A stretch of 64,000 nucleotides of DNA from Streptomyces iconiensis. GTDB lineage: Bacteria > Actinomycetota > Actinomycetes > Streptomycetales > Streptomycetaceae. The DNA lies in NCBI RefSeq assembly GCF_028657195.3, contig NZ_JANCPR020000040.1:1-64000 (forward strand), given 5' to 3'. A program made the translations under genes and the position numbers. Every line of letters starts with the position of its first letter. Position 1 is the stretch's first letter. The notes below the pieces were generated by a model that was given only the letters and a program-made list of their open reading frames with translations, made no database searches and was not told where the DNA came from. Positions 15,666-23,957 of the stretch are shown here, in pieces.

Positions 15666-16460
15666 CTACGTGGTGGGGGTGATCACGGACCGGGGGTCGA
15701 AGCCGTACGGGAGTTCCAGGCGGTGGGCCCTCAGCAGAGACGTGTCGGAGAGGAGGTCCCGGGTGGGAGCGTCAGCCGCGATGACGCCCTCGCCGAGTAC
15801 CACGGAGCGGGGGCACAGTTCGAGCGCGTAGGGCAGGTCGTGGGTGACCATGAGGACGGTGAGGTCCAGGGAGAGGATCAGATCGGCCAGTTCGCGGCGG
15901 GCCGCCGGGTCGAGGTTGGAGGAAGGCTCGTCCAGGACCAGGATCTCCGGGTGCCCCGCCAGGACGGTCGCCACGGCGACGCGACGGCGCTGCCCGAAGG
16001 ACAGATGGTGCGGGGCACGCGCGGCGTGCTGCGCCATGCCGACCCGTTCCAGCGCCTCCTGGACGCGCGCCTCCAGCGCGGCACCGCGCAGCCCGTAGGC
16101 GGCTGGCCCGAAGGCCACGTCCTCCCGCACGGTGGGCATGAACAACTGGTCGTCGGGGTCCTGGAAGACGATGCCCACACGCCGCCGGATCTCCGCGAGA
16201 TGCTCGCGCGCGACGGGAAGCCCGGCAACGGTGACCGAGCCGGCGCCCGGCACGAGGATCCCGTTCAGATGGAGGACGAGCGTGGTCTTGCCGGCGCCGT
16301 TGGCTCCCAGTAGCGCGACGCGTTCGCCCCGCTCCACCGTGAGGTCGACGCCGAAGAGGGCCTGGTGCCCGTCCGGGTAGGCGTGGGCGAGGCCCCGCAC
16401 CTGGAGCGAGGGCGCTTCGCGGACCTCGCCTGAACCCTTGTGCGTCACGGGGTCCGTCAC
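15666..16460 (-). CDS. cbiO: Energy-coupling ATPase of nickel/cobalt ECF transporter
   Basis: The 264-residue ATPase subunit (CbiO/NikO) that drives group I ECF metal uptake. Walker A is LGANGAGKTTL, the Q-loop is FQDPDDQLFMPTVREDVAFG, typical of ECF ATPases, the signature is LSFGQRRRVAVA (FGQ in place of the usual GGQ), and Walker B is ILVLDEPSSNLDP. The GTG start is 5 nt after GGGAGG. It is third in the cbiM-cbiQ-cbiO operon, 49 bp behind cbiQ. The upstream Nur-type box suggests that nickel is the metal. Confidence 0.92.
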   Translation of the reverse strand: MTDPVTHKGSGEVREAPSLQVRGLAHAYPDGHQALFGVDLTVERGERVALLGANGAGKTTLVLHLNGILVPGAGSVTVAGLPVAREHLAEIRRRVGIVFQDPDDQLFMPTVREDVAFGPAAYGLRGAALEARVQEALERVGMAQHAARAPHHLSFGQRRRVAVATVLAGHPEILVLDEPSSNLDPAARRELADLILSLDLTVLMVTHDLPYALELCPRSVVLGEGVIAADAPTRDLLSDTSLLRAHRLELPYGFDPRSVITPTT

Positions 16461-16509
16461 CTGCGCCTCCCGGTAGTGCGTGTCACAAGGAGCGTTCCGT
16501 GGGCGCGGG

Positions 16510-17274
16510 TCACAGGGTCCACCCCAGCAGACAGATGGCGAGCGCGGCGAGCGGGAGTGCGGCGGTGCGGGCCCAGTCGGCGCGGGCGGCGGGCCCGTCG
16601 CCCGGCGCGGGCGGCATCGTGCCGGTGTAGCCCCGGCTGAGCATCGCGAGGTGGACCCGTTCCCCGCGCTCGTACGTGCGGATGAACAGCGCGCCCGCCG
16701 ACTTGGCCAGCACGCCCCACTGCCGGGGCCCCCGTGCCTCGAACCCGCGGGAGAGGCGGGCGACGCGCATCCGGCGCAGCTCGTCCGTGACGACGTCCCC
16801 GTAGCGGACCATGAACGACGCGATCTGGCACAGCAGCGGCGGCAGCCGCAACCTGCCCAGCCCGAGCAGGAGTTCGTTCAGTCCGGTCGTGGAGGCCAGG
16901 AGCACGGAGGCGGCAACCCCGAGCGTGCCCTTGGCCAACACGTTCCACGCGCCCCACAGCCCCGCCTCCGACAGCGAGAGCCCGAGCACCTCGACCCGGG
17001 CTCCCTCCGCGACGAACGGCAACAGCACCGCGAACGCCACGAACGGCACCTCGATCAGCATCCGCCGCAGCAGATGCCCCGCCCGTACGCGTGCGACGGC
17101 CGCGACCGAGGCGAGGAGCAGCGCGTAGGCCCCGAACGCCCACACCGCCTCGCGGGGTGTGGAGACCACGACCAGAACGAAGCAGAAGACGGCGGCGAGC
17201 TTGCAGTGCGCCGGCAGCGCGTGCACGGCCGAACTCCCGTGCACATAGAGCCTGTGCGCATGCCCCGCGCCCAT
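16510..17274 (-). CDS. cbiQ: Transmembrane coupling protein of nickel/cobalt ECF transporter
   Basis: A 254-residue T-component (CbiQ/NikQ) with about five hydrophobic segments and the two conserved coupling-helix motifs, here ARLSRGFEARG (about 158-168) and LSRGYTG (about 201-207), the Ala-Arg-Gly type motifs that dock on the ATPases. The protein begins MGAGHAHRLYVHG, with several His that might capture metal. It is 14 bp downstream of cbiM. Confidence 0.92.
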   Translation of the reverse strand: MGAGHAHRLYVHGSSAVHALPAHCKLAAVFCFVLVVVSTPREAVWAFGAYALLLASVAAVARVRAGHLLRRMLIEVPFVAFAVLLPFVAEGARVEVLGLSLSEAGLWGAWNVLAKGTLGVAASVLLASTTGLNELLLGLGRLRLPPLLCQIASFMVRYGDVVTDELRRMRVARLSRGFEARGPRQWGVLAKSAGALFIRTYERGERVHLAMLSRGYTGTMPPAPGDGPAARADWARTAALPLAALAICLLGWTL

Positions 17275-17288
17275 CGGCCCGCCCCCGC

Positions 17289-18893
17289 CTACTGCCCGGC
17301 ACCGGAGGGGGAGGGCGGCGCCGGGTCCTGGGCTGCGGTGCTGCCGCCCGCACCACCGCTTTCCGCTGCGCCGGCGCCTGCCCCTGCGCCGGCACCGGGG
17401 CTTGTGCGTGCGCTTGTGCCCGCACCGGCGCCGGCAGTGGTGCCGCTGCTGGTGCCCGCGCCGGCACCAGTGGCCGCGTCCGGGCCCGTGCCGGGGTCTG
17501 TGCCCGCCTGGGAGCCGCCGCTCGCGCCGTGGCCGGTGCCGGGCTCCGTTCCGGCGCTACGGGACGCCTGCGCGGTGCCCGACTCGCCCTCCGCCGGGAA
17601 GGCGTGCCCCGCGCGGGACACCCCTTCCGCGCGGGACACACTCTCGGCACGGGGCGCACCCTCCGCCCGGGCCCCGCTCTCCGCGCGGGAGAGGTCTTCG
17701 GCGCGGGCGCGTCGGCGGCGAAGGACCACGAAGACACCGGAACCGACGGCGAGTGTCGCGCAAGCGCCGATGACCCCGGCGAGCCCACCGGAGAGGCGCG
17801 CGTCGGTGATGTCCTTGATCCCGTAGTCGGCGAGCGGTGAGTCCTTGGCCGAGTGCTCCTTCTCCCCCTCGTCGATGCCGTGGTCGGCGGCGACCTTCTC
17901 CAGCCCGTCCGGACTGGCGGAGGCGTAGAAGCTGAGGCCGCCCGCGCACAGGAGGGTCACCAGAACCCCGGCGATCCACAGGGGCCGTGCGGAACGGCGA
18001 GGCGCGGGCACGCCTTCGGACGCCGAACCCGGAGGCGGCGCAGGCGCGGGCGCGGCAGTGGGCGCGGGCGCGGCGGCAGGCGTCTCGTGGCCGCCCTCCC
18101 TCAGCGGCGGGGTCCGCAGTTCCAGGCGTACGGCGAGCCGGGCACGTGCCGCGTACACGAGGTCGGGCCGTACGGCGACGACGGCGCCCACCGTCACCGC
18201 CGTGATGACGGCCTCACCGATCCCGATGAGTACGTGCACGCCGACCATCGCCGCGAACACCTTGCCGAGCGCGACATCCGTCGTGCCACCCAGCGCGTAG
18301 AGCCCGGTGAACGCGGTGGCCGCTGCGGGCACCGAGACCAGCGCGGCGACGAAGGCGGCGCAGGTCACGGCGCTACGCCGACGCGGGAGGAGGCCAAGTA
18401 GCGCGCGGAAGACGCCATAGGCGACAAGGACGGTGACCACGCCCATGACCGTGATGTTGACCCCGAGCGCGGTCAGCCCGCCGTCGGCGAACAGCACGCC
18501 CTGGAGGAGCAGGACGACCGAGACGCAGAGAACGGCGGTGTACGGGCCGACGAGTACGGCCGCGAGCGCGCCGCCCAGTAGGTGCCCGCTTGTTCCGGCC
18601 GCCACCGGGAAGTTGAGCATCTGGACGGCGAAGATGAACGCGGCGACAAGCCCGGCGAGCGGCGCGGCGCGCTCACCTTGAGCACCTGGGGCGCCCTGAA
18701 CACCGGTGGTGCCCCGAACTTCTTGAACGCCAGTGGCGCCCCGAATGCCGGGGCTCCTTCGGCCGCCGGAGTTGCCGGGCACGCCCGCGAGTTCGCGGCG
18801 GGCACCGCGCAGCGAGACGGCGACCGCTGCGGCGGCCACCGCTCCCGCGGCGACAGAGACGGGGGCGTCGATGAATCCGTCGGGCACATGCAT
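17289..18893 (-). CDS. cbiM: Nickel/cobalt ECF substrate-specific protein CbiM/NikM with fused CbiN-like part
   Basis: The metal-binding S-component. The mature start MHVPDGFID is the CbiM/NikM signature: the amino terminus, His2 and a later His (here in GTSGHLLGG, about 104) coordinate the metal. The C-terminal half has PDGLEKVAADHGIDEGE followed by a membrane segment, the PDGLE module found as CbiN/NikN partner, so the two are fused. Two additions are odd: a collagen-like Gly-rich insertion of about 40 residues between the first two membrane segments (about 37-77) and a 150-residue tail of AEG/GAGAGTS repeats. ATG 18893 is certain because His2 must be N-terminal. At 534 residues it is about 1.5-2 times the usual size. 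Confidence 0.93.
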   Translation of the reverse strand: MHVPDGFIDAPVSVAAGAVAAAAVAVSLRGARRELAGVPGNSGGRRSPGIRGATGVQEVRGTTGVQGAPGAQGERAAPLAGLVAAFIFAVQMLNFPVAAGTSGHLLGGALAAVLVGPYTAVLCVSVVLLLQGVLFADGGLTALGVNITVMGVVTVLVAYGVFRALLGLLPRRRSAVTCAAFVAALVSVPAAATAFTGLYALGGTTDVALGKVFAAMVGVHVLIGIGEAVITAVTVGAVVAVRPDLVYAARARLAVRLELRTPPLREGGHETPAAAPAPTAAPAPAPPPGSASEGVPAPRRSARPLWIAGVLVTLLCAGGLSFYASASPDGLEKVAADHGIDEGEKEHSAKDSPLADYGIKDITDARLSGGLAGVIGACATLAVGSGVFVVLRRRRARAEDLSRAESGARAEGAPRAESVSRAEGVSRAGHAFPAEGESGTAQASRSAGTEPGTGHGASGGSQAGTDPGTGPDAATGAGAGTSSGTTAGAGAGTSARTSPGAGAGAGAGAAESGGAGGSTAAQDPAPPSPSGAGQ

Positions 18894-18954
18894 GACGGCG
18901 CTCCGCTTCTCGCGGCCGGCCCGTCTGAGGGAGAGGCCGGGTCTACTTGAGAAT

Positions 18955-18980
18955 ATTGGCCAACTGCAAGGAAGTTGCAA
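18955..18980 (-). promoter_or_regulatory. Nur-type nickel box over the cbiM promoter
   Basis: On the minus strand TTGCAACTTCCTTGCAG (18980-18964) fits the published Nur half-site pattern TTGCAA-N5-TTGCAA with one mismatch. The first TTGCAA also serves as -35, with AATATT 17 nt downstream as -10. Ni-bound Nur at this site would block transcription of the transporter when nickel is sufficient. The promoter is 60-90 bp upstream of the cbiM start. Confidence 0.72.
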
Positions 18981-19056
18981 GAGCGCGTCACGCTCCGTAG
19001 CACCCCATGGGGCCCGCCCCGCGTACGCCGGGTCCACGCAGCCCCTCACGGGCGAC

Positions 19057-19111
19057 GCGTGACGGACCTCTTGGTGCGTGACGGACCTCTTGATGCGTGA
19101 TGGTCCTTGGT
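19057..19111. repeat. 19-bp tandem repeats
   Basis: Two nearly identical 19-bp units (19057-19075 and 19076-19094), GCGTGACGGACCTCTTGGT and the same with GAT at the end, are followed by a degenerate 17-bp third copy. No function is suggested by the sequence. Confidence 0.7.
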
Positions 19112-19434
19112 GAGCCGGCCTCACGGAGCACCATTGAGCGCGAGTTCCACGGCGGCGCACCACAGGCACCGCGGTGCCCCGTGGGATGAAGTGGGCCTCA
19201 GCGGCGAGCTACTCGGCGAGCACCGGAACGCCGGTGACCGTACGCGCGGAGGCGAGGAGGGAGGGGTGACGCTTGGCGTAGATACGGGCGTATCCGGTAG
19301 GGAACTTGCCCTTGTGTTCCCCACTCACCGTTGTGACACCAGGAGAGCAATGGGGCGCCGGAAGGAGGGACTTATGGCTGGAATGCCTGCTATGTAAGTG
19401 GCGTGGATCATAGTTTTCCTGCCTGTGGTACAGC

Positions 19435-19453
19435 TCACCCGCCCCTCGGGTGA
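19435..19453 (+). other. Hairpin in the leader of the SsgA-like gene
   Basis: TCACCCG-CCCCT-CGGGTGA forms a 7-bp stem with a 5-nt loop about 90 bp before the start codon. It could be an operator dyad or an RNA hairpin. Confidence 0.35.
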
Positions 19454-19542
19454 CTGACCCGGTGCGCTACGCGTCTGACAGGGCGAAGGGGCAACCCGGC
19501 ACCGAGGGGCCAGGCGTTCGCCCCCGACCCAGAGGAGCTGAT

Positions 19543-19956
19543 GTGTACAAGGTCATCGACCACACCGTGCAGGCCCAACTCATCACGAGGCCGCCAGCCA
19601 CCCGGCCCCTCTCCCCATCCCTCCGTTATGACGGCGACGACCCGCTGGCAGTACGCATCGTCTTCCCCTCCGACATCTCCCTGGACGGCGAAGAGGTCAT
19701 CTGGGCCTTCTCGCGTGACCTCCTGGACGCGGGCCTCAGGGGCCCGGCGGGCGAGGGCGACGTACACGTATGGCCCTGCGGGCTGGAGCGGACCGTGGTC
19801 GAACTGCACGCGGGCGAAGGCGTCGCCGTCCTGGAGTTCCGCAGCGCGGACCTGTGGGGTTTCCTGCGCTGTACGTACGACGTGGTGAGTGCGGGCACCG
19901 AGACCGCGCACCTGGATCTGGACGAGGGCATCGCCGCGCTGCTGCGCGGCGTGTGA
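19543..19956 (+). CDS. SsgA-like sporulation/cell-division protein
   Basis: A 137-residue SsgA-like protein (SALP). Characteristic segments are LRYDGDDPLAVRIVF, VIWAFSRDLLDAGLRGPAGE and GDVHVWPCG, with the acidic C-terminal HLDLDEGIAALLRGV. SALPs are actinomycete-specific and recruit peptidoglycan-synthesis or autolysis machinery during septation and spore maturation. In Streptomyces coelicolor the paralogue ssgE lies close to the pmt/rsmI/rpfB neighbourhood, so this may be SsgE, but I cannot separate paralogues by motif. The GTG at 19543 follows AGAGGAG. Confidence 0.85.
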   Translation: MYKVIDHTVQAQLITRPPATRPLSPSLRYDGDDPLAVRIVFPSDISLDGEEVIWAFSRDLLDAGLRGPAGEGDVHVWPCGLERTVVELHAGEGVAVLEFRSADLWGFLRCTYDVVSAGTETAHLDLDEGIAALLRGV

Positions 19957-19959
19957 GGA

Positions 19960-20017
19960 CGTCTCCGCACACGGAAGGGCGCCCGGGGACACATGAGGGC
20001 GCCCGCGTGCGGAGACG
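19960..20017. terminator. Bidirectional stem-loop between convergent genes
   Basis: CGTCTCCGCAC (19960-19970) pairs perfectly with GTGCGGAGACG (20007-20017). The 36-nt interior holds a direct repeat of AGGGCGCCCG. It separates the SsgA-like gene from the convergent oxygenase gene. Confidence 0.65.
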
Positions 20018-20042
20018 GCCCCGTGAGGGGTCTTCCCGGGGG

Positions 20043-21236
20043 TCAGGAGAAGGTGGCCGCCATCTTGTCGCGGTACCACTGCCCCGGCGTCGTCGCGGGG
20101 ACCGCCCCGGCGTTTGAGCCGGGCGCTTCAACGGGGCCGGCGTCGGCACCGGGACTGCCCAGCTGCGCGAGCGGCTCGACCACGGCGTCGTGGTTGGGCA
20201 TGTGGAAGAACGGCAGGGACAGCCGCGAGCGGTCATGCCCCCGCTCCGGGTTCAGCACGCGATGCAGGGTCGAGACCCACCGTCCACCCGTCCAGAACGC
20301 CATCATGTCCCCGATATTGATGACGAATCCGCCGGGTACGAACGGAACATCACGCCAGCCGCTCTCCCCGTACCGCACTTGAAGACCACCTATGTCGTCC
20401 TGGTGGAGAATCGTGAGATTGCCCCAGTCGGTGTGCGGACCCTTCCGCAACTGGCCGGGCAGCGGGGGCCTGTTCTGCGGATAGTAGAAATTGGCGACGA
20501 CGGTCGAGACATGGCGGTCGACCTTGTCCTCGAAGAATTCCTCGTCCAGACCGAGTGCGAGCGCGAAGAGCCGCATCAGTTCCCTGCCCAGGCGCTCCAT
20601 CTCACGCATGTAGGCATGCCAGGTGTCCCGGAATCCGGCGGGTTGTGACGGCCAGACGTTGGCTCTCGTCCAGGGCGCGGACTCGTCGCCGTAACGCGCC
20701 CGGACATCGGCGCCGTGGTCGCCCAGTACGTTGGCGGTGAAGATCTCGCACAGATCGGCCGGCGCTTCCACGCCCATGCTTTTCGCCGCGCTGCCGGCCG
20801 AGCTGCGGAATCCACACGTTCCCGGCCCGCCTGCCGCCCTTTCCTTCTCCTTCCGGGGAGCGGTGAAGAATTCCTCCGTCTTCCCGTACATGTCGTCGAC
20901 GAGTTCCTGGGGAACTCCGTGTCCGACAACGGTGAAGAAACCTGAGTTCTCGCATGCGTTCCCGATGGCACGCGCGACAGCGAGGCGGCCGGCTCCGCAA
21001 TCTGAGCCGGTATCGGTTCCCGCAACCGCCGTTCGGGCCGTCGCGGTTCGGGCATTCGGCGTTCCCGCAATCGCCGTTCCCGCTGCCGACAGGTCGATGA
21101 CGGGAACGTATCCGTCGAGGACGGTGACGGGTCCCCCGGGCCCGGAATTCTTCGAACTCCCCGGACCCCGGGGGCTCCTGGGTCCACCGCCCCCTGCCCC
21201 GGAACCGCTTCCCCCGTACTCGGAATGGCCACTCAT
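20043..21236 (-). CDS. Isopenicillin N synthase-family 2-oxoglutarate/Fe(II) oxygenase
   Basis: A 397-residue non-haem iron oxygenase. The iron facial triad is visible as His and Asp in GPHTDWGNLTIL and the distal His in STLHRVLNP, with the co-substrate Arg-x-Ser in DRSRLSLPFF. The N-terminal DIOX_N-like part includes SGFFTVVGHGVP. Between them lies an insertion rich in Ala/Thr (TATARTAVAGTDTGSD), encoded by repeats of GTTCCCGCAATCGCC-like DNA at 20995-21085. The ATG at 21236 follows GAGGAGG. The substrate is unknown; homologues in Streptomyces are mostly primary-metabolism or tailoring enzymes of unproven role. Confidence 0.85.
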   Translation of the reverse strand: MSGHSEYGGSGSGAGGGGPRSPRGPGSSKNSGPGGPVTVLDGYVPVIDLSAAGTAIAGTPNARTATARTAVAGTDTGSDCGAGRLAVARAIGNACENSGFFTVVGHGVPQELVDDMYGKTEEFFTAPRKEKERAAGGPGTCGFRSSAGSAAKSMGVEAPADLCEIFTANVLGDHGADVRARYGDESAPWTRANVWPSQPAGFRDTWHAYMREMERLGRELMRLFALALGLDEEFFEDKVDRHVSTVVANFYYPQNRPPLPGQLRKGPHTDWGNLTILHQDDIGGLQVRYGESGWRDVPFVPGGFVINIGDMMAFWTGGRWVSTLHRVLNPERGHDRSRLSLPFFHMPNHDAVVEPLAQLGSPGADAGPVEAPGSNAGAVPATTPGQWYRDKMAATFS

Positions 21237-21490
21237 CGTGAAGCCTCCTCCGGCACGTTCTCCGGCCGACGGCCCGTGCCGCCGGCACCCGCTTCGCGTG
21301 CCTGACTTCAAGTGTTTCGTTGAAGTGACTCCGGAGACTTTTCGGGACGCCTCCCCGCCGGGGGCGGCGGGGCCGGGGGCCCGGCGCTGTGCGACCTTCA
21401 AGCGGCCGGTTCAACCCCCGGCGCCGGGCGGACGGTGTCGCGGCCCGCCCGGCGCGGGGGCAGCGCGTGCGCCGCGCCTCCGTCAGCCCG

Positions 21491-23776
21491 TCATCGCACC
21501 CCTGACGTCTCCGGTTCCTGTTCCGCCGCGCGGGGTGCCGGGACCGGGGCCGCGGGCGTCTTCTCCAGGTGGCCGCGCAGGCGTTCGCCCTCGACGTCGA
21601 CGTTGGGCAGTACCCGGTCCAGCCAGCGGGGCAGCCACCACGCCTTGTGCCCGAGCAGGGCGAGTACCGCGGGCACGATCGCCATGCGGACCAGGAACGC
21701 GTCGAAGAGGATCGCGATGGCCAGTCCGAAGCCCATCATCTTGATCATGGATTCGGAGGAGCCGATGAACCCCGCGAAGACGCTGATCATGATGACGGCA
21801 GCCGCCGTCACCACGCGGGCACCGAGGCGGAAGCCCGACATGATGGCCTCGCCCGGACTCTCCCCGTGGACGTACGCCTCGCGCATCCGTGTCACGAGGA
21901 AGACCTCGTAGTCCATCGCGAGCCCGAAGATCACCCCGATCATGAAGATCGGCATCATGCTCATGATCGGCCCGGTCTGTTCGACGCCGATGAGGGACGC
22001 CAGCCAGCCCCACTGGAAGACGGCGACCACGGCGCCGAGCGCCGCGAGCACCGACAACAGGAAGCCCAGCGCGGCCTTCAGCGGCACCAGTACGGAGCGG
22101 AAGACGAGCATCAGCAGCACAAAGGCGAGCCCGACGACGAGCGCCAGGTACGGCAGCAGCGCGTCGTTCATCACTTGCGAGAAGTCGATGGCCACGGCGG
22201 TCGCGCCGGACACCAGGAGCTTGGCGCCGGTCTTGTCCTCCACAGGGCCCGCCTGTTCGCGGATGTCCTGTACGACGGATTCCGTACGCGAGTCGCTGGG
22301 CCCGTACTTGGGCATGGCCGTCAGGGTCGCGGTGTCGCCGCCCTTGTTGAAGACCGGTGGCGCGACGGCGACCACACCGTCGACGTCCTTGACGCGCTTC
22401 TGGATCTCGGCGACGGCCTCCTTGGGACTCTCGGCGCCGCGCGTGTCGGCGACGAGCATCAGAGGGCCGTTGAATCCGGGGCCGAACCCTCCCCCAGAGC
22501 CTTCGGCACCGGGGCCACCCCCAGCGAGCAGGTCGTACGCCTTGCGCTGCGTGGTGTCGGCCGGCTGGTTGCCCTCGTCGGGCAGGCCCAGCTTCATCGC
22601 GCTTACGGGCAGCGCCAGAGCGCCGAGCGCGAGGACGGCGGTGACCAGCACCAGCACGGGTCGCCGCAGCACGAAGGCGGCCCAGCGGGCGCCCGCCTTC
22701 GGACGCTGCCCCGCCGCACCGGCCGCGGCCGGAACGCCGGTCTCCGGGTTGGCCTTGCGCACCCTGCGGCCGAAGATCCGCTTGCCGGCCATACCGAGCG
22801 CGGCCGGTACGAGCGTGAGGGCGACCAGTACGGCGATGACGACGGTGCCGGCCGCCGCCATGCCCATCTTGGTGAGCACCGGGATGTTGACCACGGAGAG
22901 CCCGACGAGCGCGATCACGACCGTCAGACCCGCGAAGACCACGGCGGAACCGGCGGTTCCGACGGCGCGGCCCGCCGCCTCCTCGCGGTCTCTGCCCTCG
23001 GTGAGTTCGGCTCGGTAACGGGAGGCGATGAACAGCGCGTAGTCGATTCCGACCGCGAGCCCGATCATCATCGCCAGCGTCGTGGTGTTGGCCGACAGGC
23101 CGAGCGTCGCACCGAGTGCGGCGATCCCGGAGATACCGATCATCACGCCTATCAGCGCGGTGATCAGCGGCAGCCCAGCGGCGATCAGCGAGCCGAAGGT
23201 GAGGATCAGGACGATCGCGGCGATCGCGATGCCGAAGATCTCCGCGTTGCCCATCTCGGGCTCGACGAGCAGCGCGTCGCCGCCCGTCTCCACGGTCAGG
23301 CCCGCGTCGCGGCCCGCCTTCGCCGCGTCCTCGATGCCCTCGCGGGTCTTCTCGGTGATGTCCTGGGCCGGAACCTTGTAGGTCGCGGACGAGTAGGCGA
23401 TGCTGCCGTCCGCACTGATGGCACCGCTGCCCTTGGCGAACGGGTCGGAGACGGCGGCTGCCTGGCCGCCGCTCAGCTCCTCGATGGTCTTCTCCACGGC
23501 GGCCCTGTTGTCGGTCGCCGTGATCTTCTCGCCTGTGGGTGCGCGGAAGACCATCCGCGCGGTGGCGCCCTCGGCATTGGCGTCGGGAAAACGCTCTTCC
23601 ATTACGTCGAAGGCTTTCTGGGCCTCCGTGCCGGGCAGCGCGAAGTCGTCGTCGGGAGGTGAGGATGCGGTGGAGGCGCCGACTCCGGCCGCGACCAGCA
23701 GCGCGACCCACATGAGGGCGACGATGCGGCGGCGCCGGAAGGCGAGCCTGCCGAGCTTGTACAGGAAGGTGGCCAC
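21491..23776 (-). CDS. MMPL-family RND exporter
   Basis: A 761-residue membrane exporter of the MMPL/RND class. It has two repeats of one membrane segment plus periplasmic loop plus a five- to six-segment bundle. Hallmarks are the first segment after LYKLGRLAFRRRR, the GIDYALFIASRYRAEL motif of bundle one and GLAMDYEVFLVTRMREAYVHG of bundle two, whose Asp-Tyr pairs lie in the proton path. Such proteins export lipids, siderophores or toxic compounds in actinomycetes. GTG 23776 (VATFLYKLGRLAF) is the start with a usable ribosome site. A TGACA-N5-TGTCA palindrome lies 69 bp upstream; no regulator gene is adjacent. Confidence 0.92.
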   Translation of the reverse strand: MATFLYKLGRLAFRRRRIVALMWVALLVAAGVGASTASSPPDDDFALPGTEAQKAFDVMEERFPDANAEGATARMVFRAPTGEKITATDNRAAVEKTIEELSGGQAAAVSDPFAKGSGAISADGSIAYSSATYKVPAQDITEKTREGIEDAAKAGRDAGLTVETGGDALLVEPEMGNAEIFGIAIAAIVLILTFGSLIAAGLPLITALIGVMIGISGIAALGATLGLSANTTTLAMMIGLAVGIDYALFIASRYRAELTEGRDREEAAGRAVGTAGSAVVFAGLTVVIALVGLSVVNIPVLTKMGMAAAGTVVIAVLVALTLVPAALGMAGKRIFGRRVRKANPETGVPAAAGAAGQRPKAGARWAAFVLRRPVLVLVTAVLALGALALPVSAMKLGLPDEGNQPADTTQRKAYDLLAGGGPGAEGSGGGFGPGFNGPLMLVADTRGAESPKEAVAEIQKRVKDVDGVVAVAPPVFNKGGDTATLTAMPKYGPSDSRTESVVQDIREQAGPVEDKTGAKLLVSGATAVAIDFSQVMNDALLPYLALVVGLAFVLLMLVFRSVLVPLKAALGFLLSVLAALGAVVAVFQWGWLASLIGVEQTGPIMSMMPIFMIGVIFGLAMDYEVFLVTRMREAYVHGESPGEAIMSGFRLGARVVTAAAVIMISVFAGFIGSSESMIKMMGFGLAIAILFDAFLVRMAIVPAVLALLGHKAWWLPRWLDRVLPNVDVEGERLRGHLEKTPAAPVPAPRAAEQEPETSGVR

Positions 23777-23844
23777 GAGAGTGGTTCTCCGGTCTCGGGG
23801 TCGGACAAGGACACGCACGCGGCACGAGACGCGGGCGGGATAAA

Positions 23845-23859
23845 TGACAGCTCATGTCA
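23845..23859. promoter_or_regulatory. Palindromic operator candidate upstream of the MMPL gene
   Basis: TGACAGCTCATGTCA is an imperfect palindrome with 5-bp arms, TGACA-N5-TGTCA. On the minus strand its first arm belongs to TTGACA, a consensus -35. Similar short dyads are bound by TetR-type repressors of exporters. It lies between the divergent MMPL and tricorn genes. Confidence 0.45.
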
Positions 23860-23957
23860 ATCGACGCTTCCTCGCACCCAGAGGGTGACTCCTTGGGTGG
23901 GAATGAGGGACACGTCACAACTTGCCTGGCCTCAATTCGCCCCGAACCATGGGATAG

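Larger units (their letters stand above)
18981..19542. other. Intergenic region with short repeats and small open frames
   Basis: Upstream of the SsgA-like gene. It holds the 19-bp repeats at 19057-19111 and a hairpin at 19435-19453. Two tiny plus-strand frames with good ribosome-binding sites also occur: ATG 19349 (MGRRKEGLMAGMPAM) and, inside it, ATG 19373 preceded by GGAAGGAGGG. They may form a leader peptide or be chance. No larger gene is convincing here. Confidence 0.35.

Noticed and set aside
18894..19060. Cobalamin riboswitch upstream of cbiM
   Set aside because: No B12-box or conserved core is visible; a Nur-type box and promoter explain the region better.
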